NCBI GenBank assembly: GCA_036346405.1 | Contig: CM070548.1 | Location: 94,334,588-94,398,587 of the forward strand | Length of the DNA stretch: 64,000 bases | Source: Phyllostachys edulis | Taxonomy: Eukaryota > Streptophyta > Magnoliopsida > Poales > Poaceae | Reading direction: 5' to 3' | Shown: positions 1 to 12,100 of the stretch, one piece after another | Numbering within the stretch: the stretch's first letter is position 1 | Layout: the number at the start of each line of letters is the position of its first letter | The notes under the pieces: generated by a model | What the model saw: the letters and a program-made list of their open reading frames with translations, nothing else | Databases searched by the model: none | Told to the model about the DNA's origin: nothing | Made by a program: the position numbers and the translations under genes

Positions 1-173
1 ATTGCACTTTGGTAACTAGTACAGAACATATAATGTTCTATTTATCTAAGCTATGATGATTTACTAATGACAAACCCAGAAACCGCCGAAGATTATCAGT
101 AGCAAAATAAATATAACCATTTTTTTACATATGATGTTTTCAACATCACGGTTTTAGACTTGTTAGTACCTAC

Positions 174-3100
174 CTTTCTTGTTTTGAGCTTCGCCTCCAA
201 ATCAGAATACTTGGCCTACAAAAAAAGAATATTAAGTTAAAATAGTCAGATGATGCCCTTGCAATCTTGGTACAAAATTACTTGAACAAACCTCTGCAGC
301 AGCAGCCCTCGACCCGGCATCAGTAGCATCTTTCCATGAGCTCTGTAGCTCTTTTCTCATATCCTCAACTTGCTTCATGCAGCCGTCAAAAACATTTTTC
401 TTATCAAGTGTCAGGACGCGAACATGATCCCGCTGCTCTTGAAGCTCCTTTTTAAGTTCAGCCCAGTCCCTCTACAAAACCATTTAGATTGAGAACCAGA
501 AAAAGGTAGAATTGAATGAATAAATTGAGCAATACCTTCCTAAAAGAAACAGATTACCCAAAAAAATACCAGATACCTAATGCTTTTGCTAACAATCATA
601 ATATTTTCAAGGTTGTACAGAAGTTTAGTTCTATGTAGTTAAATGAAGCTTGAATGTGAGAGCAGTGGACCAAATTATTTAGTCACAGACAACAGAGAAC
701 CAAAGTAGAATCGGCAAACCACAAGAAAGGAACAGACAAGCTAATAAACATCACACAAAAGTAGTAAAGCATCATGCTGCCAACATAGGAATCTTACTTC
801 TAGTCGCTTGATGTACTCCTCTTGATTTCTCCTTTCCATAGCCCTTGCATTCTAAATTGTTCACAGGTTAACAAAGAGGTACACAAATTTCAAGCATTTC
901 CATGACTAATCTAAACACAGCATACCTCTTGAACCTCCTTGGTGATATGTATTGTGTCAATGGTGGCCTGCAATGCAAGATATCTCACTGTAATATAACG
1001 AAGAAAATGATTAAAAAAATGACAGGAAATTGATCAAAATACACTGAAAACTGCCAAGTGCTTGAAAACGTACTTACAATAAGAGCACCTCTTAATTAGT
1101 TATAGACATTATACTAAAAGATAAAATCTTAAGAAAACACAAGTTAAGAAAAGTATTGTGTTGGCGTAATACAAGTGCAGCCTGCGAGACGATGAAAAAA
1201 ATATTATTTACAAAGGCAAGAGACAATTATAATAACTCAGATTACATAGCTCTTTGGTCACTTATTATATCTGGAAACATAGAGAGTAGACCACAATAAA
1301 TATATATATCCAAAGACATGTCTAACTAACTCTTACAATTTTCTTATATCGCCGCAAGTCAGTCAAGGTTTCTGAATGCCTGATTAAGAAATTATTAATT
1401 TATTTTAATTTTTTGAAAACATATAACTTATTTACATTTCTTGGGATCGCAAATTAACTCAGATAGCTAAAATAACTTGCCTGTTCATGTAAGAGTGGAC
1501 CATACAAATTTGTAACATCAAATAGTGGGAAAAGCTATGTCAAGTTAATGTATATGAGATTACTCCAGGATAAAGTTGTTATACAGTGATAGTCTCTCCT
1601 TTTCCATACTAAGAATGTCGATATACATAAGGATAAAGGATGATTGCAGGAAAACAAAATTTGTGTCTTTCTTTTGGTAACACAATCATATCAGCAGATA
1701 AGTAGAAAAAACTATAAAACATAACAAGGCACAGGATTCAAAGTAATGCAAGATGCGGCAGTGAGAAATAAACCTGCAGACGATGCACTCTCTCAGTCAA
1801 ATCATGGACTTCATCCAAAGCTTGTTTCTCTGACTTTGCTAAAATCTCTTTTTCACTCTTTAAAATAGATATCTAGAAAATTGGAAAATCATGTTAGGAT
1901 TCAGGATCTTAGAATTATTTGAGGGATGTAATAAAGTTCAACACACCTCCATTGACAGCTTCCTTGAGTTCACCTCTAAAGCTTGCATAGAATCTGAACT
2001 TTCACGGAGTCTTTTTTCGTAATCAACTACTAAATGCATCAACTCCGCATTTCTGAGCGAAACAGAATTAGCTTCCTTCCTCTGTATTTACAAGTATGAA
2101 CTAATTTAGGGTAAAGCATAGAACAAAGAGTTATCTTCTCCTAAAAAACTAAGTATTCAAGATGTCATTTCAGTGTGAGGAACGGAAATATGAAGAAAAG
2201 AAGATTACAACACACAAAAGAAAGAACCTGATGTTCAAGCTCTGCTGCAAATCCATTGAGCCGGTCTCGAGCAAAATCAGCTTCAAGCACTGCCTTATCA
2301 CGCTCAGATCGCAAAGACACAAGCTCAGTCCTAAATGAATGATAACAAGTATTGATCAGATACTCCAAGTAAAGCCAAAGACAGTATCACATAATCAACC
2401 TCGATCCTCGATACGTAGGCAATCTAAAACCATAGTTACCAAAAACACGATTCGTCCGAGTCGCGGTACGGGATTCGAGTTCGTAGTTCACCACTTTTTC
2501 TTCCAATTTCCACTGCGAACACGAACCCCGTACCCTAAACCGGTTCGGATTCAACGAATCTGGTTCGCGATTCGCGAGGTTTTATAACGAATCCGGTAAC
2601 TATGTCTAAAACCATATAAATAAGAAGCAATGAGAAATGGAAGCATATGCAAACTTAACAGAATATCTGATTTGGTGCGAATCAAGTACATTCAAAGTTT
2701 CATGCACATGCCAGGGAAAAAAACCGGCCGGTTACAAGCGGTAACCAGATTTCCCGGTAGGGACCAGGTGAACAGTAACCGACCAAAAAATTTAAATTTG
2801 AATTTGAATTTTTGACTGCGTAATGCACTTCCTAGGTATTGTATGAGCTAAATATGCTAGATTACGCATTGTATGAGCTAAATATGCACTTCATTGAACA
2901 CTTTCTAATTCAAAATTCGTCAATTCAAAATTTCGGCCGGTTTTTCCCCTTTTTTTAACCGGTTTCCGGGTGGTAACCGGTCCGATTACCAGTTTCCAGA
3001 AATCAGAGTTCAAATTTCAGTTTGTGAATTTTGACCGGTTTTTCACTAGGATTTCCAGTAACCAGCCGTTACCGTTATCGGCCTCCGACCGGGATTTCAC

Positions 3101-6100
3101 CCGATTCCGGTTTTTGGATCCTTGGTTATGAGGACCCAAACCCACCGCAGTTGGCCAATAAATACTCCCTCCAGTCACAATACATGTTTTGGACTTGACA
3201 CGGTCCCCAAAACGCAACTTTGACCACTAATTTATATTGTAATATATTTATAAAACCCAATAAAACTATAGTATTATGAAAATACTTTTTCTTATTTTCG
3301 AGACAAATCTATACATACAACTTTCATGTATCCAATCTAAATATTTAAAAGATATCGATAGTCAAAGTTTCGAAAGCCTGACTACACGCATCCCAAAACG
3401 ACATGTATTTGTGACTGGAGGGAGTATGTACAAACTGTAAATGGCAGCTTTTGTATAGAGCTCTTTCATAATAATTTTTGAAAATAGTAAATATTTGTAT
3501 GTCAAGAAAATTACAAGGACCAAACTATGCATCGCAAGCTGTAAACCAAAATGTATAAAAAAAGTTCCAAGAAGATACTACGCAGCATATGTTGTGACCA
3601 CACACCCCCTAAGAGCTTATTATATTGCTTCCTAACCACAAAACTTCTTGTTCAATGATAGAAAAAGAAAATAAAAATATTCTCAATATTTTTAGCTTTA
3701 ACTATATTTTTTATACAGCAATCAAGATATGAAAGTAAATAAAAAAAACCACCTTAACTTAGTCAACTCTTCATCGAGGCTTCTGGCCCGCTCAGAGACT
3801 TGCTCATAAGCTTTCTTCGAGACCTCCTGGACATGATTAGGTGGAATTTACAATGAGAACAATAACATTCATCAAAACTATGGTATTATATAGGCTCTAT
3901 AACCTGTATCACTGAGAAAATTACCTGTGATCCTTCAAATAGAACCATCAAGTTCTCTCTGCCATCATCTAGAGAATAAAAAGAAAACCATGACATAACA
4001 GTAACATGCACTCAAACTGCCTTGACACCACTTACATCACCACAGCATGCCACCCCACACAAATATGACAGACATTTAACAATATAGCCTGAACTGAAAA
4101 GAACATAAGAATAATAGAGCAAACCTTCCAAATTATTGGACATGGGTTCAACATCAGAACGAGTCTTCTGTTGCTCTTCACACAGCTTCCTGTACATCGC
4201 CACCTACAAAAAAATAATCAATTATAGAGTTGATGTCGCATGCAGTTTGTAATTGACTTTTGAAGAACAGGTGAAATTTAAATCAAAATGTTTTCCATGT
4301 CCAGACGAGGAGAGTATATAAGACGTACAGATCTATGAAGAGATTCAATCATTATTGCTTGTTCTTCGGATTTCTTCATCACTTTTTCAACTCTGGATGC
4401 AGCAGCATCTGTAATTCTCTTCAACTCAATTTGGAAGTTCTCCTAAAAAGGACAGAAATGAGCATATGCTTGATCATGCCATTGGTAAAAAAGTATGACC
4501 TGGTACTCATGAATGAGCAAATTAAATTTTCACAGCCATAAAAAAGATAAGTTAAACCTCATACATACCCTGAGCTCCATGTCCTTTTTGTCAAGATCAG
4601 CAGAGAGCAAGTGAACTTTATTTCGAAGTTGAACATTTTGCTGAACTAACCCATTAATATCATTAAATGTCATCTGCCACGGATTATCGTATGGTTACAT
4701 CAGATAGCATCGCATGTAAATTGAGGGTAAAATACAAAGCCCTACAAGGATTAGAATGAGACTTACAAGCTCATGACTATTGTTTTCAACATTAGACACG
4801 CCATTGCTTATGCTCGTAGAAAGAACACCATGACATACATTTGGAAGGCTAGAACCACAACGAAGCTGTATATCTTGACATTCCTTTAAAAGAACAGCAA
4901 CCTACAAATAATTAGAAGGTACAGCATACAATTAGCAAAAGAATCTGAAGCATCACAAAAGAAAGGGCAATCCTTCGGTCTTTCGAATATACAAATGATG
5001 CATAATTTCCATGATATAATATGTATATAGAGGAGTAACTAGTGTTAACATCCCTCTCGATGATAACATGTGCAATCTGCATATGCACCATTTTATTATA
5101 TTTGAATGAGTCAGATTTATAGCAACTTGAGGATCACATGGATGTACATTTTGTGAATTGTGAATAACACCCTCACGATTAGAGAAATCATTTATGAGGG
5201 CTACCACCACCTCAAGATGCTTTAAATCTTATCCACATCATGTTGCACCCAACAATCCATGTGATAATTGACATGTTAGCACTGATAGTGGAGGTTAACA
5301 CTGGATACTCTCCTCATACATATTACTCTAGTTTGAGATTTCAATAAATAAAAACAACAGAAAAAAGAGGAAATGTAGTGCTGAAAGACTCACTTGTTTT
5401 TGCAGGTCGTCGATTTCCTTCTGAGCAATACTATGATCACGTTCCCACCTTTTTAACTCCGACTGGAAGACACACTAATGTTAAAATCTCATTATAAGAA
5501 ACTTAACAGCATGCGATGCCTGCATACCTTTAGATTCCTAATGGTATTTTCAAAATTATCATGCTCCAACAATGCATGCTGCAATTTGTGATCCATTAGA
5601 GCATAAGATTCAACCATCCTCTCATGCTCAGCTGAGGTAGGAAAAAAATTACAAAGAGAAAAGGTTAAGCCTAAATGTTTGTGCATGTATCACAAAATAA
5701 ACATTGTTGCAGTGGTGCAGTGCTATCATATCATAAAGCAATACATATTTAACTAATGCAGTAATTTACGGGGCTAAGAACATTTACTACAAAATTACCG
5801 CGTTCATCTAATATAAGTCCAGCCTTCTCTTCAATTTCATGCAAGACCTGTTGTACAAAAGATAATTCAATAATAAATTAATGATCCAATAACGGACACA
5901 AATAACAAAAGAGGGTGTAGTACAAAAGGTGTAGTACAAAATCTCATTATATACTAACAGATTAATATAAAGGTGATTGTCAAAGTTACACGTTGGGGAC
6001 CATCTCGATATCCAAAACATATATATTACATAATAGGAAGTACTTCCATACGATTATATTTTTCTAATTTTCATTAGTATATAATTAGAAAAAGAACAAG

Positions 6101-9100
6101 TCAAAGATGTGCACTGAAGACCATGTCAATGTCTGAAACGACATTTATTTGGAAACAGAGGGGATAGCCAGGAGATGTTTGTACCATAGCCATCTCCTTT
6201 TTTGTTTTATCTTACTTTCTTATTGATGTTCTAAAGCTATTCTGAATGTATTAATTACCGTTTCATTAGTTAGACAAACACTAAGGAGCAAAAAAATATA
6301 CAACAACAATAACAAAGCCTTTGGTCACAAACAAGTTGGGGTAGGCTAGGAATAAAACCTCATTAAGGTCAAAGAGACGAGAGCCTTATAAAAAAAACCT
6401 ACAAGGCTAAAACACTAAGCCGTACATCCCGCCATCTGAGCCGAGAGCCTAAATCACCACCCCTAAACCTTCTTATGGTTCTGGTACGTGGATCGCTAAC
6501 TTCCATGCGCTCCTATCCAAAGCTAGTTCTTTAGTTGTATTCCAATCCATCAGATCTCTTTTAACTGCTTCCCCCCACGTCACTCTTGGTCAACCTCTGC
6601 CTCTTCTTAGGTTTTTTGTTTCTTTAGCTGTATTCCAATCCATCAGATCTCTTTTAACTGCTTCACCCCACATCACTCTTGGTCGACCTCTGCCTCTTCT
6701 TAGTTTTTCTGTACATCTTAAAATGGTGACGTACACTTTGCAGTTACAAATAAAAAAAATTGTAAAAGTTGGATAAAAAATCATAAGCAATTCCTTCAAG
6801 GCTTACAAAGCAACTTTCAAAACCACTAAGAGCATGCACTGGAATGAAACTTGATGTTGTGGAATAGTTTTGCTGTTATGATCTAACTTAGATCATAGGG
6901 GTAAACACCGTCGAGAGGATGGACAGGCGGTGGCGGCATCCTTGGGGAGAGAAGAGACTAGAGATGGGATGAACTTTGTTATTCTTTCTCACTTTCATAA
7001 CTGATACAATGCTATCCCTTTTATAGGGATAGCTTGACTTGACCTCTAAAAAACATATATCTAATATAGGAAATAAATTATCCTAACAATCCAATCTAAA
7101 GGATATGAAAATAATCAATATTAAAGATATAGAAATAACTAAAGATGACATCCCTGAACTTAAGGAATAGATGGGGGCTTCCTTGGCCACCAAAGGCAAG
7201 AGTTGGCGCTGCCACTACAGTACGTATGCTACAGTGCCCCGCCTAGATATTGGACCATAGCATTACACCTCTCACGGCGAGACAGCTCGTCCTCGAGCTA
7301 TCAGGTGGCGGCCACGAACTAAGACCTTCGCATCCCCATGTCGACGAAAGGAAAGGGTATGATGACAACATCGCGTCGTATGGACAAGGATCAATAAACC
7401 TCCAATGGACAGCAGCCCCTTGGAGTGGCTTGACGTCGCAGGAGTCATCAGGGGCATGGACATCCAGCACGGGGCAGCAGCAGTATCCTTCTCGCCCCTT
7501 AATGCAACGTTTGTAGGAGAGATGCGACGACGTCGCTGACCCCCACATGGAAGTCGTCGTGCTCCACCGCACCAACGGCACAACTTTGGGCCAACAACGT
7601 GGTGAAGGCACTCGCGAAACAACGACGACATTCTTCTTCCTCGTCAATGGCACTAAGGGTGTAGGCTTTGGCGGACCACCTATGACGTCGGCGGGGCCGT
7701 GGTGCTGCTGTGGAAAGCTCCAACAGAGACCCGCCTGATGGCTGGCGGGACCATAGCTATATTTGTTGTGTCGTGTGGTGCGGCAGCAACTGACGTAGGG
7801 CCTACGCTGAGTAGGCGTCTCCTAGTATGACGGCAACTGTCACGGGGGCTACGTTGAGCAAGCCATCACTTGGTGCGATGGTCCCCGGTTCGCCCACCTT
7901 GGCCTTCTCATTAATGATGATCAGTTGCGCCAAGATCTGCTTGAGCATGGTGTCAATCTCCTTGGGACTGGAACCATCGTTGTCTGCCATGGTGGTCGCA
8001 ACGATTGGCTCCGATACCAAGTTGTTATGACCCTTAGATCATAACAGGGTAAACACCGCCGAGAGGATGACCGGGCGGTGGCAGCGTCCTTGGGGGAGAG
8101 AATAGACTAGAGATGGGATGAACTTTGTTATTCATTGTTACTTTCATAACTGATACAATGCTATTCCTTTTGTAGGGATGGCTTGACTTGATACCTAAAA
8201 AACATATCTCTAATATAGGAAATAGATAATTCTAACAATCCAATCTAAAGGATATGGAAATAACTAAAGATAATATCTCTAAACTTAAGGGATAAATGAG
8301 GGGGTTTTCTTGGCCACCAAAGGCAAGGGCTGGCGCTGGCGCTACAGTACATGCGCGCTACAGTACCTCACTTGGATATTGCACCATAGCATTTACCCTA
8401 TAGAAAAAATAAACTAGCAAAGCCGCATAAAAAATACAAAAACAAATTGTCATGACAGCAAAAAATAACATGTTAAACCGTATGATGGTTGGCACAAAAA
8501 TAAAACTCGCACACACGAATAGTTCAGTGTTTAGTACAAAACAAATTCTTACATTAACTAAAGTTTCCCTCTATGCAAGGGCATACTCATGAAACACTGG
8601 CACAGTTCATGCATATCTCACGAACCAATATACAGAACAGTTGCTTCCACCTGGTACTAGCTCGTTGCTTTGTATTGCAAATAGAGATTTTTATCATTGA
8701 AAATAAGGATGTTCCGTAGTAATGTAAAAAAACTAGAAGGCTAATCCACATTAGTAATATAGGCCTACTTGTTCACTGGAACTCTGAAGAAAAAGAGCTA
8801 ATCTGTTTTTTAATAATTAAAAAATTACTTCTTCCGAATTCCCACGAGGACTAACAATTGTTTCAAATTCCCTCGCCATTCTTGATACAGTGTTTATGCT
8901 TGAAATCCTATAATTAACAAAAAAAACTTTAGTGTCCGGTGTCCTCCATTGATATTCTTTTAATTTTGCACTGGTATAAAATATACACAAAGTTAATCCA
9001 CAGTTAGTGATCTCACTGAGAATAATAATGACTGTTGAATAACATTGAGGCATGCTTCTCAAACATATGCAAATGTGCAACTAGTTGTGACTTACTGGAT

Positions 9101-12100
9101 CAAGGTAATGCTGTGATGATTGCATATAGAATACCACCAAGTGTCAGATATCACATTTGGGTAAAACCATGATGGGCTATGGATAGGATTAAAATTCAAA
9201 GATAGTGATAAGCAAAATAATGTACCCTTTCGAGAACTGCTTCTGCATGTCTCCTTCCCCACCTCTCATGACGTAAAGCATCAGTAACTTCTTGATATTT
9301 CTCGTAGATCTTAGCAAGCTGATGATGCAATGGATGATATCAAGCAACATTTGAGATGTGAAAACTGTGCACACAAATTAATGAGCAGAAGAGATAAAAA
9401 CATACACTCCAACCATCACGAAGAAGAGAAGCAGCTAACGCAGTTCCAGAAACACCACTAGGTACTTTCGGAACTATCATTAGGTCATTTTGATTTACTG
9501 CGTCAGAAAGCGGCCTGCGAAATAGAAAACAAGAGTGAAGTCTAAAAAGAGACAAACTAAAAATGGAAGCAGTCACTTTGATTCACTGCATTCTTTTCCT
9601 TGTATTAATGACTTGGCAAATATTTCATATTTTTATTATTCTTAGGCACCAACTGAACTTTGATTTGCGATTAATGTCATTCAATATGATGAGCGTCAAT
9701 GAGGAAAAAACGCTCTAATCGAAATGCTTTGAACAGAAAAGGGAAAGGCTGGCATTTTCCATTTATGACGCAAGCATGAATGGACAATTCACAAAATCAA
9801 AGAGTCTAGCACCTGATTTAGAGGTGTTTAAAATCATACATTTCTTTCATTGGTGTGTCTGCTAGATCAGCAGACTCTGCCACGATGCTGGTCAATGGAA
9901 TGAGGCTCAATTCGCTAGACTTCCTTGTGTTCTCCAGATCAGATTCACACTTTTCAAGCTTCTGCTTTATGTCGGCAGCCTCCTGCAGGGAAAAAAAATA
10001 CGGACAGAATTAGATCCAAAAGATCAGTTACAATTCACTCACAAGATCTATTGGATTATATTCAGTATCAAAATTAATATGCAAACATACCTTTTCAAGG
10101 TCTCTCTTGGCTAAAGTCTCCTTCTCGAGCTTTTCCTTGTATTCATCTTCAACCTGGGTCAAATGTGTCTGATTTACACAATGAATTGAGCGTGAGTTTT
10201 TCCTGTCCATGATCTGGGACAAAAAAACATTCAGATTCGAAATACAAGCAAAGGCTACCTCCAATGCTTTTATAACGCCTTCAAGTTCCCCAGCTTTCTT
10301 TGACCATTCCTCAGAACTTTCTTTGTGAAGTTCAGCAAGTTTAATGACCTTTATGGGAAAGTGGATTAAAAGCTATTGTCAGAGATGATGAGATGAACAG
10401 CAGTACATCCCAAGTAAAACAACATTACATCCTTGCTACCAGATATGCAAATTGCAGAGGTTTAGATGCTGAACAGAAAAGGGAAAGGGATCATTGCAAG
10501 GCATCAACTACCCAGAATGAGTCTTAATCAAGTAAAAGAATTAGATATTAAGTTATTAACAATCAAGTTGTGCTAAAAGTCTTGCCGAAACAGTTCCGCA
10601 AGTATTCCAAATATATTTGGCTAGATAGGGCATGCCAAGGGGAGTAAAATAATAATAGATGAAACTAGATAAGACAGCCAAGAGTTAAGATTGTTTCTCA
10701 AAAAAATTGCACAACTTTCATGGGTCTAAACCCAAGTGCAACTTGAAGGCAATTGGCCTCTGTTACGGACTCTTTCTTTGGCAAGAAGTATACGCATCGG
10801 AATAAGTCTTTGCCGGATGCAACTGTGATAAATCTGGCAAGCTAGCTAGCATGGAAGGCTGGGACTCCTTGTTCCTTGCGCACGGCAGGAAGACAATAGA
10901 GATTGATTCGGTTTTGGTATTAGATATTTTAGGTAAACAATAGAGATTGATTCGGTTTTGGTATTAGATATTTTAGGTAGTATCCCTTACGGATATTTGA
11001 GATTGTAAGCTATCCCTTTAGGACGCATTTAGAGGTTAGTCCTCCATATAAAGGACACAGAATTGTACTCGATGGATTAAGCAATAATCAATCTAGTCTT
11101 CCCCCTACCCGATAGGTTCAGAGCCTCACGGCGCTGGCTGGGAACAAGTCATGCCACGCGCACGAGGGCAAACTCAATCGCTCCCCCTACCCACTTCGTT
11201 CCAATCCCAACTCCCGTTCCAATCTTCTTCCACCTCTCGCCCAACGTCTTAAGCCGAGCCGTATCTGCCTCCATCAAACCAAATAGATATGATGGCATAA
11301 CAGATAATTGGCAACCTAACATTATGCAGTGCACCACACGTCCCTAACATGCTATTCGCAACCATTCTCCAACACAATCTACAGCACCATGTAAGTGTCA
11401 TGGGGAGGGTTAGTGTTCACGTGTGTGATACTGTAGCGCCAGGATTAGGAAGGGATGACATTCCCCAATAAGAATATCTATTTCCCTAAATAGTTGATTA
11501 GTTTCCTTGTATAGGGATTAGTTAATCGGAAAGGTTATATATTAGTTAGGAAGGTCATCTAGTATCAAGTGTCATGGGCAGGGCTACTGTTCACGTGCGT
11601 GAGACTGTAGCACCAGGATTAGTAAAGGATTACATTCCCCGATAAGAATATCTATTTCCTTAAATAGTTGATTAGTTTCCTTGTTTAAGGATTAATTAAT
11701 CGGAAAGGTTATCTATTAGTTAGGAATGTTATCTATTAGTTAGGAAGGTCATCTATTAGTTAGAAAGGTCATCATTTAGATTGATTTTATCCATAATTGT
11801 TAGAAGAGCCCTCTATATAAGGAGGCTTATTGTAATCATTAGCATTAAGCAAAGAGAATACAATAGTCTAAGTCCCCCTAATCTATAGTTTTCCCTCTCC
11901 CCTAACACCCGGCTATCCTCCCAGTAATGTTTACCCTTATGATCTAAAGATCATAACAACTTGGTATCAGAACCAACACCACGGCTTCTGCTGCCAAGAA
12001 GGGCCACCCTCAACAAGATAAGTGCCGACGTAGACGACATGAAAGCCATCTTGGCAGACATGGCGATTATGGTGGTCAAGCTGATGGAAAAGGAGCAAAA

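Noticed and set aside
1..173. A further NUA exon left of 174
   Set aside because: I could not find an acceptor followed by a frame continuing the protein; the next exon is presumably outside the window.
7243..7738. Overlapping open frames on both strands, up to 136 codons
   Set aside because: They are the GC-rich interior of a non-autonomous LTR element; no domain and mutual shadowing.
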